The notes: generated by a model from the sequence alone, not told the origin. 64,000 bases of DNA from Mesorhizobium sp. YC-39 (GCF_025753795.1 NZ_JAOWPS010000007.1:109937-173936); one strand, 5' to 3'. Shown: positions 8,005 to 17,908, counted from the stretch's first letter. Translations and numbers: made by a program.

Positions 8005-9861
8005 TCAAGCCACGTTTTGAGACCGCGCCGTTGTGTCGTACTGGATTGGAGCGCCTGCGCCTTGCACGGGACCGGCCTCAAGGCGTGCCTTTATGTTGCT
8101 CAAATAGCCCTCTGCATAGGATTGCGCCACCGAAATCGGCATATTGACGCCAGCCGTGAACGCCTCTTCCAGGGCCTTCTTCACGAGCCCATTGCGAATA
8201 GCGAGTTTCACCTCGGGGCCGGCGACAAAGCTTAGCGCCTGCCCCCCGAGACTGATGCCGGCTTCTGCCAGCGCCAGCTTCATATTGCCTCCACTAATGG
8301 CCGTATGCAGAAGATTTGCGGCTTGCGACTCCGTCTCAAGCCCCATTGACACGACATCTGCCAACTCACCCAAGACTGGAACGAAGCTCAGCAGCCCCAC
8401 CGCTGTCGCACCCCAGTCAAGCACTTCCGAGCCCACCTTGAGCACACTATCGGCTGCGTGCATGAAGGCCCCGCCGTTCTTCTTGGCAGACTTGATATTG
8501 GGCTGGTCCGCCACGCCCATCATCATGTCCGCGACGGCATCCTGCTCCGCAGCGGTTTTGGGAACATGGGTCTTCGCGTTCTGAACGGTGCTGTTGGCTG
8601 CCGACATGTTGTTGTAGAAATGCCTGAAGTCGTTGTTGCTTATATTCCCGGAATCGACCGTATGTCCGCCGCCGAAGTCGAAGAACCCATGGTGGGTCTT
8701 GTAGCCCGTGATCGAATTGTTTAGCAAACCGAACAATAGCGGATCTGAAAGCAGCTGCGAAGCTGCTTTCCGTACACTCGCGTTGAGGCTCTTGTCGTCG
8801 GCCATGCTGGCAAGCTTTTCGCGAGTCAAGTCGCCGCCGCCAAAGAAGGCACTCTGATTCTTGTTAATTGTGTCAAGCGCAGCCAACTCGGGTTTCGTGA
8901 GGCTCATCGCAGCTGAAGCGACTTGTAGGAAGTCCTCTTTGTGAACCTTATCTATCGCGCCGCCGTACAACTGCCTCCACGCATCCGGGTGATTGACGAA
9001 GTACTGCGCCGCCGCGATGACCTGGGGCGGACATTTGCCGGTTTTGGCGTCGCCCTCGACGATCTGCTTGAAATCCGCCAGGCTCAGGTTCTTGGGCAGA
9101 TAGTCGGAATATCGGTAAAGCTCGCGCATGGCGTCGCTCGCGGTCATGACCTGCGGCTGCCCATTTCCAGTGCCGTCGGATGGGATGTAGTTTTGCTCAT
9201 AGCTTTGTGCCTGCCGGCCCTGGAATTCGCCAACTTGTGAGTGATGCTCCGAGAAGCCCGACAAATCCTTCGCCGCGATCTTACCGCCGCAGCGACCATC
9301 GCCCTGGGAGCCGATCGCATAAAAGAGCTCTGGGTCCTGCTGCAGTCCTTCGATCGCTGCCTTCAAATCAGGCGGCGTAGTGGGATCGTTGGCTTTATCT
9401 GCCAGCGACTGCCAACTGAGCGGGCATTGGTCCTTGTGACGGTTCAGCACTGCTACGATCTGCAACTCGGTCTCGGTCAGCGTGCCGCCGTTCCACGTGA
9501 TCCTCGAGCTTGGCACTGGCGAGGTCGGCACGGGCGCTGGCGCTGGCGCTGCGATTGCGGAGGGTTGCGAGGCCTCATCCAGTGCTTTGATTGACTCCCT
9601 CATCTGCGGTGACAGCAGATCCAAAGGGTGCTTCTGCAATTGTTCCATCACCGAGTTCAGATCCGGCGGCACCAGATCTCGCTGCGCGAGGGGGGCATTT
9701 TTGTCTTCCTGCAAGCAAGTCGACAACATCGCCTCAAAGGTCGAAGTTGCGCCTTGTTGGGTCTGGTCGGGCGTTGGCGCAGAAGGTCCCCGGAACGACA
9801 AGCCCTGCGCGGACTGAGGCAGATTCGAGTTAGCGTATAGCGAAAGATTGCTGAGCGACAT
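8005..9861 (-). CDS. nopX: NopX (NolX), T3SS translocon protein
   Basis: A 618-residue protein of the NolX/HrpF family, secreted through the rhizobial T3SS and thought to form the translocon in the plant membrane. It shows the family's polar, Gln/Ser/Pro-rich N-terminus without a Sec signal, the central segment around KCPPQVIAAAQYFVNHPDAW, and a hydrophobic C-terminal segment (SEVLDWGATAVGLLSFVPVL) that could insert in membranes. Length fits the family (about 600). Its promoter should be the leftward tts box at 10069-10089, about 210 bp upstream of the start. Confidence 0.94.
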   Translation of the reverse strand: MSLSNLSLYANSNLPQSAQGLSFRGPSAPTPDQTQQGATSTFEAMLSTCLQEDKNAPLAQRDLVPPDLNSVMEQLQKHPLDLLSPQMRESIKALDEASQPSAIAAPAPAPVPTSPVPSSRITWNGGTLTETELQIVAVLNRHKDQCPLSWQSLADKANDPTTPPDLKAAIEGLQQDPELFYAIGSQGDGRCGGKIAAKDLSGFSEHHSQVGEFQGRQAQSYEQNYIPSDGTGNGQPQVMTASDAMRELYRYSDYLPKNLSLADFKQIVEGDAKTGKCPPQVIAAAQYFVNHPDAWRQLYGGAIDKVHKEDFLQVASAAMSLTKPELAALDTINKNQSAFFGGGDLTREKLASMADDKSLNASVRKAASQLLSDPLLFGLLNNSITGYKTHHGFFDFGGGHTVDSGNISNNDFRHFYNNMSAANSTVQNAKTHVPKTAAEQDAVADMMMGVADQPNIKSAKKNGGAFMHAADSVLKVGSEVLDWGATAVGLLSFVPVLGELADVVSMGLETESQAANLLHTAISGGNMKLALAEAGISLGGQALSFVAGPEVKLAIRNGLVKKALEEAFTAGVNMPISVAQSYAEGYLSNIKARLEAGPVQGAGAPIQYDTTARSQNVA

Positions 9862-10491
9862 TGCGTATCCCCAGATGCAGGATTGAAAACCGCCACATGT
9901 GCATCATGTGGGGCCACTGTTCACGGCGAACGGTGACAAGTCCCAGCGCCGGTCGGCCACCTAAATGCCACCAGCCACGGTCTTGACTGCTCCGCTCGTC
10001 ACTTGCACGACGGTTGTTCCCACTACAGCCAAAGGCGGCAGTGCCGTCTGGAGACTCATGTTAGGCGGGTTAGCTTTCGACAAGCTGACGACTTTCAAAA
10101 GGAGTCACAATCGGCATCGCCAGCGATATTGCCCCCTGGAGGCCGCGGTGTATTCTGTGATGCCATCGCCTCGCCCATCCGCTATCGACAGCGCGTCAGC
10201 GAGAGGCGGTCGAACAACCAGGCGATGCTGGAGACCTCCTCTCTCTCAGGAGTGTCGATCGGCCCGGAATGGGGACCTTGGGTCCGCTTGATTGATGCCG
10301 ACCGGACACTGCTGCAAAACCCGGAGCGGAAGGTCGCCAAACCAATCAGCGAGCGAATGTCGTTTTGTGCACAAGCCGATCTCTTGCGCAAACAAGATAG
10401 AAAGAACGTCAATCCATGCTGAGGGCGCGGGCGCCGCACACCCACTTGTGTTCCTGGGCAGAGGCGGGGCGCAGCGCCCGTATTCTCAATG
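9862..10491. other. Intergenic region upstream of nopX
   Basis: A 630-bp stretch between nopX and the end of rhcC1. Apart from the tts box at 10069-10089 I find nothing firm. Short overlapping open frames on both strands have no recognisable family features and are probably chance. Confidence 0.5.
10069..10089 (-). promoter_or_regulatory. tts box for nopX
   Basis: On the minus strand the site begins GTCAGCTTGTCGAAAGCT, nearly identical to the known tts box core bound by TtsI. It contains the imperfect palindrome AGCTT/AAGCT around TCGA and faces nopX. Confidence 0.9.
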
Positions 10492-11175
10492 TTATTTCTG
10501 GGCTGGCTCAGGCTCGCGCACGATGTCGTCCTGACGCGGCAGGGAAGAATAGGGGCCTTCCTGCCGTCCATCGCGAATGACCGTGGCGGAGGAGCCGCGA
10601 AACAACAGCAGTACCGATTCCTGCGGCGGCTTCTCGACGGCGGCGGCCTGTGGCTGCGCCTGCGCCTGCGCCACAAGACCGTTGAACGTCTGCTCCACAA
10701 GCGCGACGAAGCGTGGTGGACCGGAAACCATGACGAGAGCATTTCCCGGCGCCGGTCTCACGACATAGCGTTCATCGGAGATGTTGAGCGCATCTAGAGC
10801 TGCCTTGAGCGCATCGAAGCGGATCGGGGTCAGCACAAGCAGGCGAGTTTGCGCTTCATTTGCAGATGATACGTAAAGTTCGACCCCATCGAAGTACCAT
10901 TGGAGATTGTAGAGATCGGTCAAGCGGTCGAGGAACGCGCGCGGTGGCAAATCCGGCATGCGTCCGCGAATCCGCCCCTTCACCTCGCCGCTGATGCTGA
11001 TCTTGATTTTGAGGTTGTTGCCGAATTCCTGCAACGCGGCAGCGAGTTCCTGATCCAGAACCGCATACCTGTAAGGTGTCGAGGGCAGTGACAGAGGAGC
11101 ACTGTGCGCCAAATGGTTTCCGGTGGAGACAACAAAAACGACACAGAGGACTTTCTTAAAAATGTGCAGGATCAT
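10492..11175 (-). CDS. rhcC1: RhcC1 (NolW), N-terminal secretin half
   Basis: A 227-residue protein with an N-terminal signal-peptide-like hydrophobic segment (VLCVVFVVSTG) and the N0/N1 type domains of type III secretins. Rhizobia split the outer-membrane secretin into RhcC1 and RhcC2; the pore-forming half, rhcC2, is at 56900-58369 in this window, 46 kb away. The gene is divergent from nolB, as in other rhizobial T3SS clusters. Confidence 0.92.
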   Translation of the reverse strand: MILHIFKKVLCVVFVVSTGNHLAHSAPLSLPSTPYRYAVLDQELAAALQEFGNNLKIKISISGEVKGRIRGRMPDLPPRAFLDRLTDLYNLQWYFDGVELYVSSANEAQTRLLVLTPIRFDALKAALDALNISDERYVVRPAPGNALVMVSGPPRFVALVEQTFNGLVAQAQAQPQAAAVEKPPQESVLLLFRGSSATVIRDGRQEGPYSSLPRQDDIVREPEPAQK

Positions 11176-11285
11176 GGATTCACAAGCATTCCCGGCATCT
11201 CGTCCCGAAGAACATAAGGTTGAAATTCGCGTTCTAACTTAGGCGCCGAACGTGGCGATTAAAAGACGCTGCCCATGGTCAATTC

Positions 11286-11306
11286 GTCAGCTTGTCGTCA
11301 GTTCGA
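11286..11306 (+). promoter_or_regulatory. tts box for the nolB-rhcU operon
   Basis: The plus strand begins GTCAGCTTGTCG, identical to the first twelve bases of the nopX tts box, then diverges (TCAGTTCGAC), so the second half is weaker. It is about 70 bp upstream of the nolB start and faces it. Confidence 0.72.
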
Positions 11307-11374
11307 CTCTCTATGCTGTTGATCCGATAACGGGTGATGGGCGGGTTAGACTCATCACATCTCAAAGAGAACAA

Positions 11375-11902
11375 ATGAGTCCTTGCATGATGTTGGGCGT
11401 CACATCGATCTCCACCAATCTAACCGACGGTCTGTCCAAGGTCGGGTCGGCGGCAGCGCTCGGCGACCAGGCGCAGTTTCAGCGCAGTCTTGTGCAGGCG
11501 GCGAGCTCGGTCAAAAACGATGCCTCCTCCGCGACGGCTGGGGTGGCGCCAGTTCCTCCGGCCTTGGAGGTTCAGCGGGCTGTAACGCAGGCGAACCCGC
11601 TGGGCGATCGCGTGCTTCAAACGCTTTCTTCGATGCATCAGCATAATGCAGTCGCGCCTCCCGCGCTCGGCCGCGAGTTGCCCCTTGTGACCGGCGCCCC
11701 GCCTGGGCCGGCGGCGCAGCTCCCTCTGCAGGCCCGAGCAGCAGGAGTACAGACGCCAAGTGCTCCGCAAGGGGGGAAGGATTTCGAAGCGATGGTTGCT
11801 GGCCTGCGCGATGTCTACAATGACGTCACTCAGGTTTCCCTTGTCTGCAAGGGTATCGGCTCCGCCAGCTCATCTGTGAATAAACTGGTATCAGCGGGTT
11901 GA
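11375..11902 (+). CDS. nolB: NolB, T3SS-associated protein
   Basis: A 175-residue protein matching NolB in position and character. It is Ala/Gln/Ser-rich with a C-terminal segment FEAMVAGLRDVYNDVTQVSL resembling T3SS inner-rod (SctI-like) proteins. It is the first gene of the long rhc operon and follows a tts box. I take the ATG at 11375 as start; ATGs at 11387 and 11390 are alternatives, and the in-frame extension to 11252 would cover the tts box. Confidence 0.85.
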   Translation: MSPCMMLGVTSISTNLTDGLSKVGSAAALGDQAQFQRSLVQAASSVKNDASSATAGVAPVPPALEVQRAVTQANPLGDRVLQTLSSMHQHNAVAPPALGRELPLVTGAPPGPAAQLPLQARAAGVQTPSAPQGGKDFEAMVAGLRDVYNDVTQVSLVCKGIGSASSSVNKLVSAG

Positions 11903-12772
11903 ATGTCGCCCATGGTTGGCGCAACGCATGGCGAGATCACCCATAGCCGGCCGCCTGGTCGGCTATGGCCTTGTTGTGCTGTGCTGCCGCTTCTGTTTGC
12001 TCTAAGTGGCTGCAAGGCCGATCTCTACACGAAATTGCAGGAGCGCGAGGCGAACGACATGCTCGCGCTCCTGCTTAACAGTGGCGTCGATGCGGTCCGT
12101 GTCGCCGTAAAGGATGGGACCAGCACGATTCAGGTCGAAGAAAAGCAGCTTGCCTTCTCGATCAACCTGCTGAATGCCAAGGGGCTGCCGCACCAGTCTT
12201 TCAAGAACCTCGGCGAAATATTTAAAGGATCGGGTCTGATCGCGTCGCCGACCGAAGAGCGCGCGCGTTATGTCTATGCGCTGAACGAAGAGTTGTCGCG
12301 TACGATCAGCGACATCGACGGCGTCATCTCGGTGCGCGTCCATGTCGTTCTGCCACATAACGACCTTTTACGAGAGGGCGCCACGCCATCCTCGGCGTCG
12401 GCGTTTATCCGACATGACGCTAAGGCAAACCTCTCAATTCTGCTGCCGCAAATCAAGATGCTCATTGCCAACAGCATCGAGGGCCTATCCTACGATAAGG
12501 TGGAGGTGGTTTTCGTGCCAGTGGAACGGCCCGCATTTGAGCAACGGGCTGAGCCAGCGGCTGTTTTGACCCAGGCATCTAAATCGATTCCGGCGCCTTT
12601 GCTGGCGATTGCTGTGGGTTTCGCCGCGGCCGTGATCGGCGTTCTAAGCTATGTCTTGGGCCGCGCTCGTATGCGCCAGCGCAGGCAATCGCGCGAACCC
12701 ACCAAGCTTGAAGGGCGCGCGGGTGTGCCTGCGATCGAGTCTGTTGCTAAAAAGATGGTCGGCGATGCGTGA
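11903..12772 (+). CDS. rhcJ: RhcJ (NolT), T3SS inner-membrane ring lipoprotein
   Basis: A 289-residue SctJ/YscJ family protein. The lipobox is LSGC near residue 36; the protein then has the conserved EREANDMLALLLNSGVDA stretch, the ring-building domain, and a C-terminal membrane segment (APLLAIAVGFAAAVIGVLSY) with a basic tail. It forms the inner-membrane ring of the injectisome. The start abuts the nolB stop. Confidence 0.95.
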   Translation: MSPMVGATHGEITHSRPPGRLWPCCAVLPLLFALSGCKADLYTKLQEREANDMLALLLNSGVDAVRVAVKDGTSTIQVEEKQLAFSINLLNAKGLPHQSFKNLGEIFKGSGLIASPTEERARYVYALNEELSRTISDIDGVISVRVHVVLPHNDLLREGATPSSASAFIRHDAKANLSILLPQIKMLIANSIEGLSYDKVEVVFVPVERPAFEQRAEPAAVLTQASKSIPAPLLAIAVGFAAAVIGVLSYVLGRARMRQRRQSREPTKLEGRAGVPAIESVAKKMVGDA

Positions 12773-13373
12773 TCGATCGCCCGAATCGGCTTCCGTGGGC
12801 TTGAGCCAGCTTGCTGCTGCGATTCATCCGACTCGACTTGCCGCACGTCTTGACCCGGCGTTGTCGGCCGCGACCTTGGTGCGGTTGCAGAAGAGTCGGA
12901 GGCTTCAAGTGAGATTGGCAGGACTGTTGCTCGACGATGAAATGAATTTGAATGAAGGCCGCTGGGGTCAGGACCTTCTGCGTGGACATGATCCGCGTCG
13001 AGCGGCCCTGCTTGCCGGGAGCCTCTGGCATGCCCGCTCGCTGCTGAAGCTGATTTCAAAGCCTGACCTCACCGTTCTGATCCAATCTATCGGCGCTGAA
13101 GCGCACGCGTTTGGCATCCGACATCTGGCGCATGCCATTGCAACCGGATCGATTGACGATCCGGAGCAACTCGCCCAACAGATTGAACACGATGGACATG
13201 CCTGTCTTGGCGCCTGGCTCGATGAAAATTCAGCCCTTGACCGGGACCGCGTGCTGCTGCGCCTGCCTGTTGGGACCGCCGCCGATGAGCCCGCGATTGA
13301 GCACCGCAATGCTGCAGGCCAGTTGTTTTCTTTAGTGGTAGCCTATTTGGTTGCGGAGACCCCGACGAAATGA
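12765..13373 (+). CDS. nolU: NolU, T3SS accessory protein (SctK-like)
   Basis: A 202-residue protein, leucine- and alanine-rich, equivalent by position and length to NolU. By gene order it corresponds to the SctK cytoplasmic sorting-platform component; that equation is from family knowledge, not visible motifs. The ATG at 12765 overlaps the rhcJ stop by 8 bp. A longer in-frame start at 12651 is inside rhcJ and rejected. Confidence 0.85.
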   Translation: MRDRSPESASVGLSQLAAAIHPTRLAARLDPALSAATLVRLQKSRRLQVRLAGLLLDDEMNLNEGRWGQDLLRGHDPRRAALLAGSLWHARSLLKLISKPDLTVLIQSIGAEAHAFGIRHLAHAIATGSIDDPEQLAQQIEHDGHACLGAWLDENSALDRDRVLLRLPVGTAADEPAIEHRNAAGQLFSLVVAYLVAETPTK

Positions 13374-13993
13374 CGTTCGATGATCCAGCAGCGCCGGTTG
13401 CTCCACAGATGCGCCCAGTCGGGCCACTGATGCCGGCAAGTGAGCTCGAAATCTGGGACAATGCCGCGGAGGCGCGTTCTGCGGCCGAACGGCATCTGCA
13501 GCGGGTTCGCGGCTGGGCGCGCGCGGCTTATCGGCGCGAACGGGCGCGCGGTCATACCGAGGGATTCAACGACGGCGCCGAGGAGATGGCCCAACTGATT
13601 GGGCGGACAGTCTCTGAAGTGGCACGGCGAAAGACCGTTCTGGAGCAAGAATTGCCACAGCTCGTGATGGAGATCGTAGGCGATCTTCTGGGTGCCTTTG
13701 ATCCAGGCGATCTGCTGGTGAAGACCGTTCGTCGTGCGATCGAGCGGGAATATGGTGGCGCCGAAGTTTGTCTTCATGTGTCTCCCACGCAAGTCGATGC
13801 GCTCGCGCGCGAGTTCGCTGAATGCGATGGAAGGGAAGGCCGGCCGAAGGTCCGGATTGACCCCGATCCGGCGCTGTCGCCGCAGCAATGCGTGCTGTGG
13901 AGCGAATATGGCAATGTCGATCTCGGGCTGACTGCGCAGCTACGCGCGCTGCGCCTCGGGTTTGGGTTGCGTTCTGAAGAAAACGAACTGTGA
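13370..13993 (+). CDS. rhcL: RhcL (NolV), T3SS ATPase regulator/stator
   Basis: A 207-residue SctL/FliH-like protein. The N-terminal half is charged and helical; the C-terminal half has the domain ending near VDLGLTAQLRALRLGF. It binds the ATPase RhcN and holds it at the export gate. ATGA overlap with nolU and GTGA overlap with rhcN indicate translational coupling. Confidence 0.9.
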   Translation: MTFDDPAAPVAPQMRPVGPLMPASELEIWDNAAEARSAAERHLQRVRGWARAAYRRERARGHTEGFNDGAEEMAQLIGRTVSEVARRKTVLEQELPQLVMEIVGDLLGAFDPGDLLVKTVRRAIEREYGGAEVCLHVSPTQVDALAREFAECDGREGRPKVRIDPDPALSPQQCVLWSEYGNVDLGLTAQLRALRLGFGLRSEENEL

Positions 13994-15348
13994 CCATGCG
14001 GATGCCCGAGCACAGCAATCCCGCTGCAGAGAGAACTCTGGATACAGAGCTGTCTGGTCTGAGGTCTAAAGCCAAGCATATCGACACGCGTGTCGTACGC
14101 GGACGGATCACGCGGGCCATCGGAACGCTCCTCTATGCCGTCTTGCCAGACGCCCGTATCGGCGAACTCTGTCTGTTGCAGGATCCGCGGACCGGGTGGT
14201 CGTTGGAAGCCGAGGTGGTCGGTCTGTTTCAGAATGGCGTTTTGCTCACGCCGGTCGGTGACTTGGTCGGCCTGTCCAGCCGTGCAGAAGTGGTGGCTAC
14301 GGGACGAATGCATGAAGTGCCAGTCGGGGCCAATTTGCTCGGCCGCGTGATCGACAGCTTCGGACGTCCGCTCGATGGCAAAGGCGCTGTCAAAACCGCT
14401 GAAACCCGTCCGCTGCGCGGCAGAGCCCCCAACCCAATGACAAGGCGCATAATCGAGCGGCCCTTCCCACTCGGCGTCCGTGCCCTGGACGGTCTACTGA
14501 CATGTGGCGAAGGCCAGCGGATCGGAATCTATGGAGAGGCGGGCTGCGGCAAGTCAACCTTACTGTCACAGATCGTAAAAGGCGCGGCAGCCGACGTTAC
14601 CATCGTCGCGCTCATAGGCGAGCGTGGGCGCGAGGTTCGTGAATTCATTGAGCGGCATCTTGGGGAGGCAGCACTTCGTCGTACGATCGTTGTCGTCGAA
14701 ACCTCCGACCGCTCGGCAATAGAGCGGGCGCAATGTGCGCATATGGCAACCACACTCGCCGAGTATTTTCGCGAACAAGGGCGACGCGTCGTTCTGATGA
14801 TGGATTCATTGACGCGCCTTTGCCGCGCCATGCGCGAAATCGGCCTTGCTGCGGGTGAGCCGCCGACCCGGCGGGGCTTTCCTCCTTCCGTCTTTGCCAC
14901 GCTGCCAGGCCTGTTGGAGCGTGCCGGCATGGGGGAGCGTGGCTCAATCACAGCCTTCTATACCGTGCTTGTCGAGGGTGACGGTGTGGGAGATCCAATC
15001 GCCGAGGAGTCGCGCGGCATTCTCGATGGCCATGTAGTCCTTTCACGCACGATCGCGGCGCGAGAGCATTTCCCCGCTATCGATGTGCTGCAGAGCCGCA
15101 GCCGTGTAATGGATGCAGTCGTATCTGTTGCACATCGTAGGTCGGCGTCCTTCTTCCGTGACCTCCTCTCGCGCAGTGCCGAGTCCGAGTTTTTGGTCAA
15201 GGTCGGTGAATACAAGCATGGCAGCGATCCGCTGACTGACCGGGCTATCGCCTCGATCGATGATCTGCAGGAGTTTTTGCGCCAGGGCGAAGTCGAGACG
15301 TCCAGTTTTGAGGAAACCGTCGAATGGATGTCACGTCTGACCGCGTGA
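13990..15348 (+). CDS. rhcN: RhcN, T3SS ATPase
   Basis: A 452-residue F1-ATPase-like SctN protein that strips chaperones and unfolds effectors at the base of the injectisome. The Walker A motif is GEAGCGKSTLL (around residues 181-191), Walker B is VVLMMDSLTRL, and the family signatures GERGREVREF and GSITAFYTVLVEGDG are intact. The start is GTG at 13990, overlapping the rhcL stop; an ATG two codons later is an alternative. Confidence 0.97.
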   Translation: MTMRMPEHSNPAAERTLDTELSGLRSKAKHIDTRVVRGRITRAIGTLLYAVLPDARIGELCLLQDPRTGWSLEAEVVGLFQNGVLLTPVGDLVGLSSRAEVVATGRMHEVPVGANLLGRVIDSFGRPLDGKGAVKTAETRPLRGRAPNPMTRRIIERPFPLGVRALDGLLTCGEGQRIGIYGEAGCGKSTLLSQIVKGAAADVTIVALIGERGREVREFIERHLGEAALRRTIVVVETSDRSAIERAQCAHMATTLAEYFREQGRRVVLMMDSLTRLCRAMREIGLAAGEPPTRRGFPPSVFATLPGLLERAGMGERGSITAFYTVLVEGDGVGDPIAEESRGILDGHVVLSRTIAAREHFPAIDVLQSRSRVMDAVVSVAHRRSASFFRDLLSRSAESEFLVKVGEYKHGSDPLTDRAIASIDDLQEFLRQGEVETSSFEETVEWMSRLTA

Positions 15349-15857
15349 ATCGTGTTCACGCTTCGAGGCTAAGGCTTCTGAAGGATATGCGAGAGCGCAG
15401 TGCCCTTAGCGACCTGTCCAATATGGAAGCCAAGCGCCAGATCGCGGCCTTGGCTACACAGCAAGCTTCCAAGGAGCTTGCGATCGCAGAGGACCGCCGT
15501 GCAGCGGCCGAAGTGCAGCTTTATCAACAGCTAATATCGCTCGATACCTTGTCCGTCGCAGCACTCGATCGTGGCAAGCTCCTGATTGAGCGGCTTGAGA
15601 CCGAGGTCACCTTGAGACGTCAGAGGCTTGATGACGCGCACGTCGCTCAAGAAGAGGCCGAGACGGCGGCGTCTGAGACAAGGGCCCACTGGGTCAAATG
15701 TTCGGCGGCCAGGCACAAATGGGAACAGATCGAGGGCGACGTTCGGCGCGCGGTCGACACCCATTCGGAGTCCGCAGCCGAGATAGAGGCCGATGACGAA
15801 AGCATGCCTCGGTATGGGAGGGTTTCGCGTCCCCAAATGTCGGGCGACCCGATATGA
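15324..15857 (+). CDS. rhcO: RhcO (Y4yJ-like), T3SS stalk protein
   Basis: A 177-residue, highly charged, mostly helical protein with coiled-coil character (KRQIAALATQQASKELAIAE). Its position between rhcN and rhcQ matches y4yJ of Sinorhizobium fredii NGR234, the SctO/YscO-type stalk linking ATPase and export gate. The start overlaps the end of rhcN by 25 bp. The identification rests mainly on order and coiled-coil nature. Confidence 0.82.
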   Translation: MDVTSDRVNRVHASRLRLLKDMRERSALSDLSNMEAKRQIAALATQQASKELAIAEDRRAAAEVQLYQQLISLDTLSVAALDRGKLLIERLETEVTLRRQRLDDAHVAQEEAETAASETRAHWVKCSAARHKWEQIEGDVRRAVDTHSESAAEIEADDESMPRYGRVSRPQMSGDPI

Positions 15858-16972
15858 TGACGGCTCATCCTCTTACTGCGGCGCGGTCGTGCCGTTTTGT
15901 AGAGCCGCCCCCGGTAACTCCTGTGGGCAGACACGCTACGCTCAAACCATCGCTAACTCTGTCCCGCGCCGTCGTCTCGTGGATCAACGAAATCGCGACC
16001 CCCCGCATGGCCTTTCAAAGCCGGCTTGGCGATATGCCGCTATCTGTACGGATGGAACGGATCGTCTGGCAGCAGGAACCTTCTACGGCTCCAATGTTTG
16101 ACTGCATTTGGCGCGTCGGAGACGAAACGATCGTCTTGTCGTTGTGCCGTCGACTTGCAGAGGCGCTCATCTCAACAGTGCAGAATGGTCTTGCATTACC
16201 TTGCGAACCAACTGGTTCGCTTGTTCTCGAACTTGCACTCGAGCCGCTTATCGCTCGACTGGAGAGTCAGACACAGCGGAACGTGCAATTCCTTCGTACA
16301 GGCGACCCCATGACGCCAGCTCCTTATCTGGAATTCGACATCGTCTGCGGTCCAGTCAGCGGCAAAGTTCGTCTGTTCCTGTTCTCGCCTCTCGACGGTC
16401 GTGTACCATCTGCGTTCCGCGCGTTAGGCGAATTGCTTGGCCAGTTGCAGCGACAGCCGTGCGACCTGTTTTCAGAGCTCCCCATCACAGTTGCAGCAGA
16501 GATCGGCTCGCTCACCGCTTCGGCCGCGATTCTTCGCGACGCACGTGCCGGTGATGCGCTGTTGCCGGATGTACTACCGTATGGGCGCGGCCAGATCATC
16601 CTATCTGCGGGCCGGTTATGGGCCGCGGCAGATATTGCCGGGGACAGCCTAATTCTGCGGCGCCCTTTTCGTCCGCGACCATCCCGCTTGGAGAATGCAC
16701 ATATGACGACACAACCCGAATCACAGCAAGCGCCGGCGGAAGCCGATCTTGACGATGTCGAGATCACATTGGTCTTTGAATGCGGCCGCTGGTCGATGCC
16801 TTTAAGAGAATTGAGAGGTGCCGGCGAAGGGCATGTGTTCGAACTTGGTAGGCCGATCGACGGTCCGGTCGATATTCTTGCCAACGGCCAGCGTATCGGC
16901 TGCGGCGACATCGTGCGCATCGGCGACGGGCTGGGCATCAGACTCCGTGGCAGACTGGCATGCAATGACTGA
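15854..16972 (+). CDS. rhcQ: RhcQ, T3SS C-ring/sorting platform protein
   Basis: A 372-residue SctQ family protein. The C-terminal 80 residues form the SpoA/FliN-like domain, with VEITLVFECGRWSMPLREL and the ending GDIVRIGDGLGIRLRGRLA. It builds the cytoplasmic pods that select cargo. The start at 15854 overlaps the rhcO stop (ATGATG) and the stop overlaps the rhcR start. Confidence 0.9.
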   Translation: MMTAHPLTAARSCRFVEPPPVTPVGRHATLKPSLTLSRAVVSWINEIATPRMAFQSRLGDMPLSVRMERIVWQQEPSTAPMFDCIWRVGDETIVLSLCRRLAEALISTVQNGLALPCEPTGSLVLELALEPLIARLESQTQRNVQFLRTGDPMTPAPYLEFDIVCGPVSGKVRLFLFSPLDGRVPSAFRALGELLGQLQRQPCDLFSELPITVAAEIGSLTASAAILRDARAGDALLPDVLPYGRGQIILSAGRLWAAADIAGDSLILRRPFRPRPSRLENAHMTTQPESQQAPAEADLDDVEITLVFECGRWSMPLRELRGAGEGHVFELGRPIDGPVDILANGQRIGCGDIVRIGDGLGIRLRGRLACND

Positions 16973-17630
16973 CGTTCAACCAGGAATCCTGGCACTACTT
17001 GCGGTTACAGCCGGACTCGGTCTGCTGGTGTTGGCGGTCGTCACGACCACGGCGTTTGTAAAGATATCGGTCGTCCTCTTCCTCGTCCGCAACGCGCTCG
17101 GGACCCAGACAATACCACCAAACATCGTGCTATACGCCGCTGCATTGATTCTCACCGTTTTCGTTAGCGCGCCTGTTATTGAGCAAACCTATGCTCGCGT
17201 CACGGATCCGAAACTGCATTATCAAACGTTCGATGACTGGGTGACCGCCGCTAAAGAGGGGCGGGAGCCCTTGCGTGATTATCTCAAGAGGTTCACCAAT
17301 GAAGAACAACGCCGGTTTTTCCTATCCTCGACCCAACAAGTCTGGCCACAGGATATGCGCGCCAGCGCTGCACCTGATGACCTCGTCATTCTGATACCAT
17401 CTTTTCTAATCTCAGAACTCAAGCGTGCCTTCGAAATTGGCTTTCTTCTCTATCTTCCCTTTATCACCATCGATCTTATCGTAACGACAATTTTGATGGC
17501 CATGGGCATGTCAATGGTGTCCCCGGCGGTGATATCTGTGCCTTTCAAACTGTTTCTATTCGTCACTATCGATGGTTGGTCGCAACTAACGCACGGGCTT
17601 GTGTTGAGTTACACAACACCGGGAGGTTGA
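16965..17630 (+). CDS. rhcR: RhcR, T3SS export gate protein
   Basis: A 221-residue FliP/SctR family membrane protein with four hydrophobic segments. Family sequences TTTAFVKISVVLFLVRNALG and IPSFLISELKRAFEIGFLLY are present. The start ATG at 16965 overlaps the rhcQ stop by 8 bp. With RhcS and RhcT it forms the helical export channel. Confidence 0.96.
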   Translation: MTDVQPGILALLAVTAGLGLLVLAVVTTTAFVKISVVLFLVRNALGTQTIPPNIVLYAAALILTVFVSAPVIEQTYARVTDPKLHYQTFDDWVTAAKEGREPLRDYLKRFTNEEQRRFFLSSTQQVWPQDMRASAAPDDLVILIPSFLISELKRAFEIGFLLYLPFITIDLIVTTILMAMGMSMVSPAVISVPFKLFLFVTIDGWSQLTHGLVLSYTTPGG

Positions 17631-17632
17631 GT

Positions 17633-17908
17633 ATGGACGAGGCCAGCATTGTAACTCACATGAGCCAATCGTTCGTGATTTTCATGATCTGGGTTCTGCC
17701 ACCACTCATTGCGGCGGTGGTTGTTGGCCTGGGCATTGGCATCTTCCAGGCGGCGACGCAGATCCAGAATGATTCCTTGCCACTCGCCGTGAAACTTCTG
17801 GTCGTTGTTGCCGTCATTGGTCTGTTTTCCCCTGTGCTGAGCGCCCCGCTCATAGAATACACCAACCAGATCTTTGCTGAGTTTCCCGCAATCACATCCA
17901 GCTACTAG
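17633..17908 (+). CDS. rhcS: RhcS, T3SS export gate protein
   Basis: A 91-residue FliQ/SctS family protein with two membrane helices (FVIFMIWVLPPLIAAVVVG and LLVVVAVIGLFSPVL). The conserved GIFQAATQIQ(N/E)xxLP loop lies between them. It starts 2 bp after the rhcR stop. Confidence 0.96.
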   Translation: MDEASIVTHMSQSFVIFMIWVLPPLIAAVVVGLGIGIFQAATQIQNDSLPLAVKLLVVVAVIGLFSPVLSAPLIEYTNQIFAEFPAITSSY